Shown piece by piece: positions 23,715 to 31,479 of a stretch of 37,533 bases of DNA; positions within the stretch are counted from its first letter, which is position 1; each line of letters starts with the position of its first letter. This stretch comes from Alphaproteobacteria bacterium (lineage in GTDB: Bacteria > Pseudomonadota > Alphaproteobacteria > Bin95): NCBI GenBank assembly GCA_022826185.1, contig JAJDVH010000261.1, forward strand, positions 1 to 37,533. The letters run 5' to 3'. The notes beneath the pieces were generated by a model, which was given only the letters and a program-made list of their open reading frames with translations, ran no database searches and was not told the origin of the DNA. A program made the translations under genes and the position numbers.

Positions 23715-25046
23715 CTAAGCGGCGAGCAGGTTGTGGAGTTCGCCGGCGCGGCCGGGGGCGTCGAAGTCCCAGGCGAGCGCGCTGAGCGTTTCGGCCGCCT
23801 TGCCCAGCGCCGGATCGGCGAGGGAGCGGAACTTGGCCTCCAGGTCGGCGCGGGAGAGCGGGTTGCCCGGATTGCCGCGCGCCATGGCCGTTTCGCGCCG
23901 GTCGGTGGCTCCGTCGAACCACCGGACTTCCAGCGCCGCCGAGCGCGTGTCCCGGCCGGGTTCGGCCACCGGCTCGACGCGGGCGAGCACCGAGCGCAGG
24001 TCCGGGTCGGCCAGCGTCCCGGCGGTGAAGTCGCCTTCCACCGCCGCCCGCCCCGCAAGGCCGAGCGCCGTGCAGAAGGCCAGGCTGAACTTGCCTTCGA
24101 GCGGGGTTTGCGGGTCCGCCTTGCCGGCACGGCGGATCGCGGCGGGATTGACGCGAAGCTCGATGCGCCGGGGCTCGCGGCCGGCCGCGTCGGCCGCCAG
24201 CGCCCGCGCGGCGTCGATGACCGGGTGGGTCAGCAGGCAGGCGGCATAGGGCTTGACCGTGTTGCGCAGCAGCTCCCAGCCATCGTCGAAATCCACCTCG
24301 CCAATGCCCGCCGCGCCGTCCTGCACCAGCGCGCTGCCGAGCCCGCCTTCGGCTTCCAGCAGGGTCTCGGACGCCTCGAAGCCGGCGGCCGCTAGCTCCG
24401 CCGCCAGCACGCCGTTCATCGCCGCCTTGCCGGCATGGAAGGGCTTGGCATGGGTGCCGAAGGAGCCGGTCAGGCCGCCGGCCTGCGTGGCGGCGGCGCC
24501 GAGCGCGCGCGCGATTCCGTTCTCGTCCAGCCGCAGCAGCACGGCCGCGGCGACCGCCGCGCCGAGCGCGCCGAAAATGCCGGTGGAGTGCCAGCCGCGC
24601 AGATTGGCCACCCCGCCGATGCCGTTGCCGAGGCGCGCGCCCGCTTCGAAGCCGGCAATGAAGGCGCCCATCATCTCCCGGCCCTCGGCGCCGGTCTGCT
24701 GCCCCACCGCCAGCGCGGCCGACCAGACCGGGGCGGAGAGATGCGCCGTCGCGCCGACATGGGTGTCGTCATAGTCGAGGCAGTGGGCGAAGGTGCCGTT
24801 GACGAGCGCCGCCCCGGCCGCGCAGGTCGTGCCGCCGAGCGCGATGCGCGCCCTGCCCTCGGCCCGCCAGCCCTCGACGACGCGGCGCACCGCCCGTCCC
24901 GCCGGCTCGCCGCGCGCGCCGAGCGTGACGCCCAGCGTGTCCAGCAGGCAGGCCCTCGCCGCTTCCATGACCTCGGGCGGCCAGTTCCGGCCGGGGGCTG
25001 CCGCCGCCCAGGACGCCACACGCCGGATCGTTTCGTTTTCGCTCAT
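23715..25046 (-). CDS. MmgE/PrpD family protein (2-methylcitrate dehydratase-like)
   Basis: MmgE/PrpD proteins dehydrate or isomerise tricarboxylic or related acids; PrpD acts on 2-methylcitrate. The 443-residue protein has the family pattern: ACLLDTLGVTLGARGEP, the VNGTFAHCLDYDDTHVGATAHLSAPVWSAALA region with the conserved D-D-T-H, GWHSTGIFGALGAAVAAAVLL, GSFGTHAKPFHAGKAAMNGVLAA and KPYAACLLTHPVIDAA. The start at 25046 (MSENETIRRV) has GGAAGGA 7 nt upstream; the frame continues upstream but without homology. No prpB or prpC is present, so methylcitrate breakdown is not supported. Together with the UxaA-type dehydratase it suggests catabolism of a hydroxy-polycarboxylate or sugar acid. Confidence 0.92.
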   Translation of the reverse strand: MSENETIRRVASWAAAAPGRNWPPEVMEAARACLLDTLGVTLGARGEPAGRAVRRVVEGWRAEGRARIALGGTTCAAGAALVNGTFAHCLDYDDTHVGATAHLSAPVWSAALAVGQQTGAEGREMMGAFIAGFEAGARLGNGIGGVANLRGWHSTGIFGALGAAVAAAVLLRLDENGIARALGAAATQAGGLTGSFGTHAKPFHAGKAAMNGVLAAELAAAGFEASETLLEAEGGLGSALVQDGAAGIGEVDFDDGWELLRNTVKPYAACLLTHPVIDAARALAADAAGREPRRIELRVNPAAIRRAGKADPQTPLEGKFSLAFCTALGLAGRAAVEGDFTAGTLADPDLRSVLARVEPVAEPGRDTRSAALEVRWFDGATDRRETAMARGNPGNPLSRADLEAKFRSLADPALGKAAETLSALAWDFDAPGRAGELHNLLAA

Positions 25047-25083
25047 GCCGTCGTCCTTCCTCGCGCCCCGGCCGCATCGCCGG

Positions 25084-25572
25084 TTACGGTTCGCCGCAGG
25101 CGCCCCAGACCTCGTCGCTCCTGAGCCAGCCTCTATAGCCTTCGACGGATACTTCGCACCAGCCTTCCCGGCGTTCGAGCACCGAGAGCAGCACGCCGGG
25201 CTCCAGCCGGGCCAGCCCGCCGGCATCGGGCGCGGGCGACCGCCGCAACAGCCGCAACGGCCGTTTCGCCCCGGTGACGATGGCGCGCGGCCAGTCCGAC
25301 AGCAGGTGCGCGCTCATCCAGCCGATCTCTCCCGAAGGGTCCTCGATCTGCCGCCAGTCGAAATGCTCCTTGACGATCCGCACCGGCAGGCCCCGCCGGC
25401 GGAATTGCCAGCGCACCGCATAGGTCGTGCTCGGCCCGACCCGGAGATTGGCCTCCGTCGCGCGGATCGCGGCATAGCGCGGCAATGGCAGGCCGGTGAG
25501 CCGGTCGCCGGCGGATGCGGCAACGCTCCAGAGGCAGGCGAGGGCCGCAACGATGCTCCGGCGGAACGTCAT
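25084..25572 (-). CDS. Periplasmic double bacterial-SH3 domain protein
   Basis: The 162-residue protein has a signal peptide (RSIVAALACLWSVAASAG, about 5-22) and two bacterial SH3-like modules. The first runs about 36-95 (RATEANLRVGPSTTYAVRWQF, then HFDWRQIEDPSGEIGWMSAHLL) and the second about 103-158 (RPLRLLRRSPAPDAGGLARLEPG, then GWCEVSVEGYRGWLRSDEVWG). Such proteins bind cell-wall or periplasmic ligands in alphaproteobacteria. The ATG overlaps the MFS stop by 4 bp (ATGA), so it is translated with that transporter, and MmgE/PrpD begins 37 bp later. Why an SH3 protein sits inside this operon is unclear. Confidence 0.88.
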   Translation of the reverse strand: MTFRRSIVAALACLWSVAASAGDRLTGLPLPRYAAIRATEANLRVGPSTTYAVRWQFRRRGLPVRIVKEHFDWRQIEDPSGEIGWMSAHLLSDWPRAIVTGAKRPLRLLRRSPAPDAGGLARLEPGVLLSVLERREGWCEVSVEGYRGWLRSDEVWGACGEP

Positions 25573-26780
25573 CGCCGGGCTTCCGGCCAGATAATCAGCA
25601 CCAGCGCCAGCATGGCCAGCCCCTCGACGGCGATGACGGTGACCGCCGTGTAGGCGCCCAGCCATTCCGCCAGCAGGCCGAGATGCAGGAAGCCGATGGG
25701 CGCGGTGCCGATGCAGATGGTCAGCACGCCCATGGCGCGGTTGCGCATTTCCGGACTGGCGCCCAGATATGTCAGGGTCGACTGCATGGTCGAGAAACAC
25801 GCGCCTCCGATGCCGGCCGCAACCAGAATTGTGCCAGAAAGCAGGAACCAGGGCGAGGCCGCGAACACGATGGCGGCCGCCATGTAGGACGCGACGCCGA
25901 GGAAATAGATGCGCCGGAACCAGGCCGCGCGGACGAACCAGGCGATGCCGAGCGCGCCGACCAGCGCCCCCAGCCCTTCGGCGCTCTGCAGCACGCCGAC
26001 GGGGAAGGCCGAGAGGCCCAGGCCCTCCTTGCCGATCACCGGCACCATGGAGGTCATCGGGAACCCCCAGACATTGAAGATGACGGTCACGGCCAGCGTG
26101 GCCACCAGCGGCCGGTTGGTGCGAACATAGCGGAAACCGTCCCGAAGGGCGGTCAACACGCCGGCGGGCGCCGCGCCCGGTCGTGCGAAACCGTCGACGC
26201 GCACGCGCACCATCAGCATCAGCGAGAGCATATTGAGCGCGGTGCCGGCAAAGAACGCCCCGGAAATGCCGATGCCCTCCAGCAGCGCCCCGCCCGCGAC
26301 GGGGCCGAGCATCCGGGTTGCGTTGTTGGTGGCGGTGTCGAACCCCATCGCCTGGGCAACCTGGCCGTCCCCGGCAATGTCCGCGAGCATGGTGCGCCTG
26401 AGCGGCATTTCGCCGGACCACACCATGCCGTTCACAAACGCGCCCAGCGCGACATGCCAGAGCTTCAGCTCGTCCAGGGCCGCCAGAACGCCCAGCGTCG
26501 TCGAACACGCGGCCAGGACGCACAGCCCCGCCATCACCAGCGCCCGGCGGTCGAAGCGCTCGGCCAGGGAGCCCGCCAGCGCCCCGAACAGCATGAGCGG
26601 CAGAAACCGCAGCACGAACATGAGCGTCACGTCGAACGCCGAGCCGGTCAGGTCGAACACCCACACGCCGACCGCGAGAACCTCCAGCCAGCGATGCACG
26701 TTGGAGAGCGAGCCGGAGATCCAGACGCGCCGGAACGCGACATTGCCGATGAGGGCGAAGGGGCTTATGGTCCGCGCCAC
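25569..26780 (-). CDS. MFS transporter (EntS/MFS_3-like)
   Basis: This inner-membrane major-facilitator protein of about 403 residues has roughly twelve hydrophobic helices. It carries the MFS loop pattern LAGSLAERFDRRALVMAG between helices 2 and 3, and the NGMVWSGEMPLRRTMLADIAG and NNATRMLGPVAGGALLE segments typical of the EntS/MFS_3 group, often exporters. The start is uncertain. A GTG at 26780 leaves 98 bp for the divergent promoters. An ATG at 26879 would add 33 residues of unlikely Arg/Pro-rich sequence and overlap the opposite gene's start codon. It is the first gene of the four-gene minus-strand operon. Confidence 0.88.
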   Translation of the reverse strand: MARTISPFALIGNVAFRRVWISGSLSNVHRWLEVLAVGVWVFDLTGSAFDVTLMFVLRFLPLMLFGALAGSLAERFDRRALVMAGLCVLAACSTTLGVLAALDELKLWHVALGAFVNGMVWSGEMPLRRTMLADIAGDGQVAQAMGFDTATNNATRMLGPVAGGALLEGIGISGAFFAGTALNMLSLMLMVRVRVDGFARPGAAPAGVLTALRDGFRYVRTNRPLVATLAVTVIFNVWGFPMTSMVPVIGKEGLGLSAFPVGVLQSAEGLGALVGALGIAWFVRAAWFRRIYFLGVASYMAAAIVFAASPWFLLSGTILVAAGIGGACFSTMQSTLTYLGASPEMRNRAMGVLTICIGTAPIGFLHLGLLAEWLGAYTAVTVIAVEGLAMLALVLIIWPEARR

Positions 26781-26878
26781 CGGATTGGAACACCCCAACC
26801 TGGGCCGGGGCGCTGTCCTGCAGGCCGGCCCGGCGGCTGGCTCCCGGGCGCATCCCGCCCGGAACAGGAACGGCCGCA

Positions 26879-28096
26879 ATGCTTTACGCGCTCCACGAAA
26901 TGCAGCGCATCGCCTGGGCGCCGGCCCGCGTGATGGCGGAGGCGGGGCGGCAGGCGGCGGCGAATCCGCTGTCGCCGGTTTCCTGGCATCCTGCGGGGCG
27001 GGCGCTCGGCGCGTTCTGCGAGATGTTCGAGCGCACGAGCCGCCGGCACGGCAAGCCCGAATTCGGCATTCGCCACGTGGAAACGGGCGGCCGCCGGTCG
27101 GCCGTCCGCGAGGAGGTGGCGGTTTCGCTGCCTTTCTGCGACCTGCTGCATTTCGCGCGCGACGACCGGGCGGGAGACCCGGCGGTTCTGGTTGTGGCGC
27201 CCCTTTCCGGACATTTCTCCACCCTGCTTCGCGACACGGTTCGCGGCCTGCTCGCGGAGCACGACGTCTATATCACCGACTGGCAGGATGCCCGCCAGGT
27301 GCCGGCCGTCCGGGGCCCGTTCACGCTCGACGACTATATCGACACTCTCCTCGCGTTTCTCGCCCATGTCGGGCCGGAAGCGCATGTCGTCGCGGTCTGC
27401 CAGCCGTCCGTGCCGGTTCTTGCGGCGACGGCGCTGCTTGCCGCCGCCGGCGAGCCCGGGCCCCGGTCGCTTGTCCTGATGGGCGGTCCCGTCGATACCC
27501 GCGTCGGCGTCACCAGGGTCAACCAATTCGCAAAGGCCCACAGCCGGCGCTGGTTCGAGCAGATGCTTATTCAGACCGTGCCTCCCCTTTATCCGGGATT
27601 CGGACGGCGGGTCTATCCGGGCTTCATGCAACTCTCCGGCTTCATGGGCATGAATCTGGACCGCCATGTGGGCGCGCATCTGCGCATGTTCGAGCATCTT
27701 GTCGCCGGAGACGGCGAGAGCGCCGAGGCGCACCGCCGCTTCTACGACGAATATCTTGCCGTCATGGACATGCCGGCGGAGTATTTCCTGGACACGGTGG
27801 AGCGGGTCTTCCGGGAGCACCATCTTCCGCGCGGCCTGTTCACCCACCGCGGCCGGCCGGTGGAGCCGGCGGCGATCCGGGATACGGCGCTGATGACCGT
27901 CGAAGGCGAACTCGACGACATTTCCGGCGTCGGGCAGACGGAAGCGGCCCACGCCCTTTGCCGCAACGTGCCGGCGGAGCGGCGCCGCCACCGCCTGCAA
28001 CCCGGCGTCGGCCATTACGGCATCTTCAACGGCAGGCGATGGCGGAACGAGATTCTGCCGGACATTGCCGATTTCATTCGCGCCGCCCATTCCTGA
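26879..28096 (+). CDS. phaZ: Intracellular polyhydroxyalkanoate depolymerase (PhaZ)
   Basis: This enzyme hydrolyses stored PHA granules inside the cell. The 405-residue protein has the intracellular short-chain PHA depolymerase layout: MLYALHEMQR start, VLVVAPLSGHFSTLLRDTV, VYITDWQDARQVP, then the nucleophile motif VCQPSVP with Cys174 in place of the lipase Ser. Asp346 (EGELDDISG) and His379 (GVGHYGIFNG) complete the triad. It is transcribed away from the MFS gene. No phaC, phaR or phasin gene is in the window. A DapA-family gene begins 15 bp downstream, so co-transcription is possible though functionally odd. Confidence 0.94.
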   Translation: MLYALHEMQRIAWAPARVMAEAGRQAAANPLSPVSWHPAGRALGAFCEMFERTSRRHGKPEFGIRHVETGGRRSAVREEVAVSLPFCDLLHFARDDRAGDPAVLVVAPLSGHFSTLLRDTVRGLLAEHDVYITDWQDARQVPAVRGPFTLDDYIDTLLAFLAHVGPEAHVVAVCQPSVPVLAATALLAAAGEPGPRSLVLMGGPVDTRVGVTRVNQFAKAHSRRWFEQMLIQTVPPLYPGFGRRVYPGFMQLSGFMGMNLDRHVGAHLRMFEHLVAGDGESAEAHRRFYDEYLAVMDMPAEYFLDTVERVFREHHLPRGLFTHRGRPVEPAAIRDTALMTVEGELDDISGVGQTEAAHALCRNVPAERRRHRLQPGVGHYGIFNGRRWRNEILPDIADFIRAAHS

Positions 28097-28111
28097 GGAG
28101 CCCGGAAGCCG

Positions 28112-29035
28112 ATGACCGAAACAGTGCGCGCAGGCGAACCGCAGGGCGTTGCCGTCGCAACCCTGACGCCGATGACCGCCGGGCTGGAGCCGGATTTCGA
28201 GCGGTTCGCCGCCCATTGCCGCCGGATGCTGGACCGGGGCGCCAACCTGCTGGCGGTGCTCGGCACGACGGGAGAGGCGAATTCGCTCGGCGTGGACGAG
28301 AAGCTCCGCCTGCTCGACGCGCTCGGCGACTCGGACATACCCGGCGAAACCCTGCTGCCCGGCACCGGGACCTGCTCCATCGCCGACACGGTGATCCTGA
28401 CCCGAAAGGCGCTCGAGGTCGGCTCCGCCGGCGTCGTCATGCTGCCGCCCTTCTATTACAAGGGCGTGTCGGATGCGGGCCTGCATGCCGCCTATGAGGA
28501 GGTCATCCAGCGCGTCGGGGATTCCCGCCTGCGGATCTATTTTTACAACTTCCCCTTCAATTCCGGCGTGCCGATCTCGCACGATCTGATCGAGGGCCTG
28601 CTGGCCGCCTATCCGGGCACGGTCGCCGGAATCAAGGACAGTTCCGGCGACCTCGACAACATGCTGGCGATGTGCCGGCGCTTCCCGGGCTTCGGCGTCT
28701 TTGCCGGCTCGGAGCAATTCCTGCTGCCGGTGCTGGAGGCGGGCGGCGCCGGCTGCATTTCCGCCACGGCGAACGTCACCATCCAGCTCTGCGCGGAGGT
28801 GCTGGCGGCGGCAAAGGCGGGCGAGGACGCCGGTCCCCTGCAGGAACGCCTGTCCGCGTGGCGCCTCGCGATCCAGTCGCAGCCGCTGATCCCGGCGCTC
28901 AAGGCGATCGTGGCCCGGAGCACCGGCGACGACGAATGGCTTCCGCTCCGGCCGCCGCTCACGGCCCTCGACCGGGCGTCCGGCGCGGCGCTGACCGAGG
29001 CGCTGGATGCGGCCGGATTCGCGCCGGCGGCCTGA
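28112..29035 (+). CDS. DapA-family class I aldolase/lyase (dihydrodipicolinate synthase-like)
   Basis: The 307-residue TIM-barrel protein belongs to the DHDPS/N-acetylneuraminate lyase superfamily, which forms a Schiff base with pyruvate or related keto acids. The Schiff-base lysine is Lys175 in VAGIKDSSGD. GTTGE (51-55) binds the carboxylate, and Tyr145 lies in FYNFP. The protein ends without the extra residues of DapA proper. Its setting (next to a Bug-type binding protein, far from lysine genes) suggests a catabolic aldolase or dehydratase, for example on a sugar acid, rather than lysine synthesis. GAGGAG lies about 13 nt before the ATG. Confidence 0.9.
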   Translation: MTETVRAGEPQGVAVATLTPMTAGLEPDFERFAAHCRRMLDRGANLLAVLGTTGEANSLGVDEKLRLLDALGDSDIPGETLLPGTGTCSIADTVILTRKALEVGSAGVVMLPPFYYKGVSDAGLHAAYEEVIQRVGDSRLRIYFYNFPFNSGVPISHDLIEGLLAAYPGTVAGIKDSSGDLDNMLAMCRRFPGFGVFAGSEQFLLPVLEAGGAGCISATANVTIQLCAEVLAAAKAGEDAGPLQERLSAWRLAIQSQPLIPALKAIVARSTGDDEWLPLRPPLTALDRASGAALTEALDAAGFAPAA

Positions 29036-29116
29036 GAGGCGTTCGGGAGGCTTGTCGGCCTTGCCCAAGTGCGACAATTTGTGCTAGCAGGAAAGCCGCT
29101 TCCGGCGGAGGTGCTT

Positions 29117-30064
29117 GTGCCCCTGAGAGCCCTGCTGCTTTGTATCGCGGCTGCGGCGGCGATGCTGCCGGGGGCGGTCCGGGCCGATGACGGCTATCCC
29201 GCCCGCACCGTGGAATGGGTGGTGCCCTTCGGTCCCGGCGGCGGCTCGGACCGCTGGGCGCGCATCATGTCTTCGGCGGCGATCGATGCGTTCGGCCAGG
29301 CCTGGCATGTGCGCAACCGGGGCGGCGAGGAAGGCCGGCTCGGCTGGCGCTACATGCTCTCCCGGCCGTCCAACGGATATACCGTCCTCCAGGGCAGCAT
29401 GACGCCGGCCATCGCGGCGCTCAGGGACCCGGACTCCGGCTTCAGCCCGGAAGACGTGAAAATCGCGGCCTTCATCTCCTCCATAAAGACGCACCTGGTC
29501 GCCCTGCCGGAGTCCGGTTTCGACAGCTGGGACGCGCTGACGGCCCGCGCGCCTTCGGCCGCCCCGCCGCGAATCGGGGGAACGCCGGCGGTTCTGCTTG
29601 CCGCCGCGACCGGCCTCGACAGGCTCGGCGTCTCCGCCACGCTGCACACCTATTCCGGCACCGGCGAGGCCGTGGAGGCGCTGATGGCGGGGCAGGTCGA
29701 CATGGCGGCCGTGAGCACCTCGACGGTGTTCTCGCTTGCCGGGCGGGCATCTCCGGTCATCAATATCGGCGCGCGGGACAACACGCCGGCGATCAAGGAG
29801 AAGATCGGCGATGTGCCCTGGATCGGCGCGCTGGGGGCGGTCGGCATCGGGGTTCCGCGCTGGGTGGGCGTCCACCCGGACACGCCGGACGAGGTGGTGG
29901 AGCGCATTTCCGAAGGCGTGGGCAAGGTCCTTGCCGACAAGTCGGTCGTCAAGCTGATGGCCAAGCTCGGCGAGGAGATCCACTTTCTGCCGCAGGACGC
30001 GGCCGCCGCCGCCTACGGCGAGCTGCTGGCGCGCATGAAGGAACTTCTCGACCGGATGCCGTAG
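29117..30064 (+). CDS. Bug/TctC-family tripartite tricarboxylate transporter binding protein
   Basis: This is a periplasmic solute receptor of the Bug (TctC) family, which delivers carboxylates to TctAB-type permeases or acts as a sensor. From the GTG at 29117, which has GGAGGT just upstream, the 315-residue product begins with a signal peptide (LRALLLCIAAAAAMLPGAVRA). The mature part opens with the family hallmark YPARTVEWVVPFGPGGGSDRWAR. Later parts (GTPAVLLAAATGLDRLG, STSTVFSLAG, IGVPRWVGVHPDTPDEVVERIS) also fit. An earlier GTG at 29069 lacks a ribosome site. No tctA or tctB gene is in the window, so it is an orphan receptor as far as can be seen. The upstream DapA-like gene may act on the imported compound. 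Confidence 0.9.
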   Translation: MPLRALLLCIAAAAAMLPGAVRADDGYPARTVEWVVPFGPGGGSDRWARIMSSAAIDAFGQAWHVRNRGGEEGRLGWRYMLSRPSNGYTVLQGSMTPAIAALRDPDSGFSPEDVKIAAFISSIKTHLVALPESGFDSWDALTARAPSAAPPRIGGTPAVLLAAATGLDRLGVSATLHTYSGTGEAVEALMAGQVDMAAVSTSTVFSLAGRASPVINIGARDNTPAIKEKIGDVPWIGALGAVGIGVPRWVGVHPDTPDEVVERISEGVGKVLADKSVVKLMAKLGEEIHFLPQDAAAAAYGELLARMKELLDRMP

Positions 30065-30124
30065 GCTGGCGGCTATTCGTTTGCGCTATGGCGAGGCTGC
30101 CGGGTTTCGGTTAGCATTTGCAGG

Positions 30125-30559
30125 ATGACCGGGAAGGTAGAAGTGCCGCTTGCCGCCGACCTTGGCGAGCTGTCCCGCCTGGCGGAGGCCGTGGAGGACT
30201 TCGGCGGGGCGAACGGCCTGCCGCCCGGCGCGGTGTTCAAGCTCAATCTCTGTTTCGACGAACTGATCACCAACGCCATTTCCTACGGGTTCGACGCGCT
30301 GGACGAGGCGGCCCTCTCCGTCGAGCTGTCGGTGCGCGACGGCGCCGTGATTGCGGAGATTCGCGACAACGGCCGCCCGTTCGATCCGTTCACCGAAGCG
30401 CCGGACGCCGACACGACGCTGCGCGTGGAGGAGCGGCCCGTCGGCGGGCTCGGCGTCCTGCTGGTGCGCGAATCGATGGACGGTTTTTCCTATGAGCGGC
30501 GCGACGGTTTCAATGTGGTCACTCTGCGCCTGAAGCTCGACGGGGCGGAGACTCCGTGA
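30125..30559 (+). CDS. RsbW-like GHKL ATPase (anti-sigma factor/serine kinase type)
   Basis: The 144-residue cytoplasmic protein is a stand-alone HATPase domain of the RsbW/SpoIIAB group. It has an N-box FDELITNAISYGF (Glu46, Asn50), a G1 box RDNGRPFDP (Asp81, Asn82, Gly83) and a G2-like GGLGVLLVRESMD (107-119). Family members bind and inhibit sigma factors or phosphorylate STAS antagonists. No STAS protein, PP2C phosphatase or sigma factor is nearby. The stop overlaps the next gene's GTG (GTGA), so it is translated with the SDR gene. Whether it truly regulates a sigma factor is open. Confidence 0.88.
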   Translation: MTGKVEVPLAADLGELSRLAEAVEDFGGANGLPPGAVFKLNLCFDELITNAISYGFDALDEAALSVELSVRDGAVIAEIRDNGRPFDPFTEAPDADTTLRVEERPVGGLGVLLVRESMDGFSYERRDGFNVVTLRLKLDGAETP

Positions 30560-31401
30560 CGGAGGAAGCCCGCCGGTCGCTTTTCGACGAGTCGGTCGGC
30601 CGGGCTCCCGGACGCGGCAGGCTCGCCGGGCGGCGAATCCTGGTCGTGGGCGCCGGCCAGCGCGACATCGACGATCCCGACCCGCCGATCGGCAACGGCC
30701 GCGCGGCGTCCGTCCTTTATGCCCGGGAAGGCGCCAGGGTCGCCTGTGCGGACTTATCCGGCCCGGCGGCCGGGGCGACGGCGGACGCGATTGCAGCGGA
30801 GGGCGGACGCGCCCTCGCCATCGACGCGGACGTGGCGGACCCGTTGGCGGTCGAAGCCATGACGGCCCGCGCCGCAGAGTGGCTGGGCGGGCTGGACGGG
30901 CTGCTGCTGAATGTGGGCGTCAGCGGCCCTCCACTGGGTCTGGACGGCGAGACCCCGGATGAGTGGGACCGGGTGATGGCGATCAATCTGCGCAGCCACA
31001 TGCTCGCCTGCCGGGCCGCCATGCCGAGGATGGCCGACGGCTCCAGCATCGTGTTCATCGCGTCGATCTCCGGCATGCGCCCCAACAGCCGCAAACCTTC
31101 CTACGACACGTCCAAGACGGCGTTGAAGGGGCTTTGCGGCCATGTCGCCCAAGAGGGCCACGAGCGGGGAATCCGCGCCAACATCGTGGCCCCCGGCCTG
31201 ATGGATACCGCGCTCGGCCGCGACGCCAGCCGCAGGCGCCCCGCCCGGAACGAGGGCCCGCTGCCCTTCGGCCGCCAGGGCACGGGCTGGGAGACCGCCT
31301 ATGCGTCCCTGTTCCTGATGTCGAACGAGAGCGCCTACATCACCGCGCAGACCCTGGTGGTCGATGGCGGCCTGATCGACCTGTGGTGGCGCGCCGGTTG
31401 A
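30556..31401 (+). CDS. SDR-family oxidoreductase
   Basis: This is a short-chain dehydrogenase of 281 residues. The Rossmann start is ILVVGAGQRD, but the glycine motif is interrupted by a DIDDPDPPIGNG insertion (about 37-48). The catalytic pattern is present: LLLNVGVSGP (Asn119), IVFIASISG (Ser170/Ser172), Tyr183 and Lys187 in SYDTSKTALKGL, and AQTLVVDGGLID at the C-terminus. The GTG start at 30556 overlaps the preceding ATPase. Substrate and cofactor preference cannot be told; the Asp in ACADLSG after beta-2 favours NAD(H). Confidence 0.9.
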   Translation: MTEEARRSLFDESVGRAPGRGRLAGRRILVVGAGQRDIDDPDPPIGNGRAASVLYAREGARVACADLSGPAAGATADAIAAEGGRALAIDADVADPLAVEAMTARAAEWLGGLDGLLLNVGVSGPPLGLDGETPDEWDRVMAINLRSHMLACRAAMPRMADGSSIVFIASISGMRPNSRKPSYDTSKTALKGLCGHVAQEGHERGIRANIVAPGLMDTALGRDASRRRPARNEGPLPFGRQGTGWETAYASLFLMSNESAYITAQTLVVDGGLIDLWWRAG

Positions 31402-31479
31402 CGGCCGGCGGCGCTGGAGCGCCGGAGCGCCCGGTTCTATAAGGAGCGGCCGGAACCGCGGGGCGCAAAAGGCGGAAGG

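Noticed and set aside
26765-29077. Very long minus-strand frame (770 residues) opposite phaZ and the DapA-like gene
   Set aside because: Both plus-strand genes have intact active-site motifs; the antisense frame has none.
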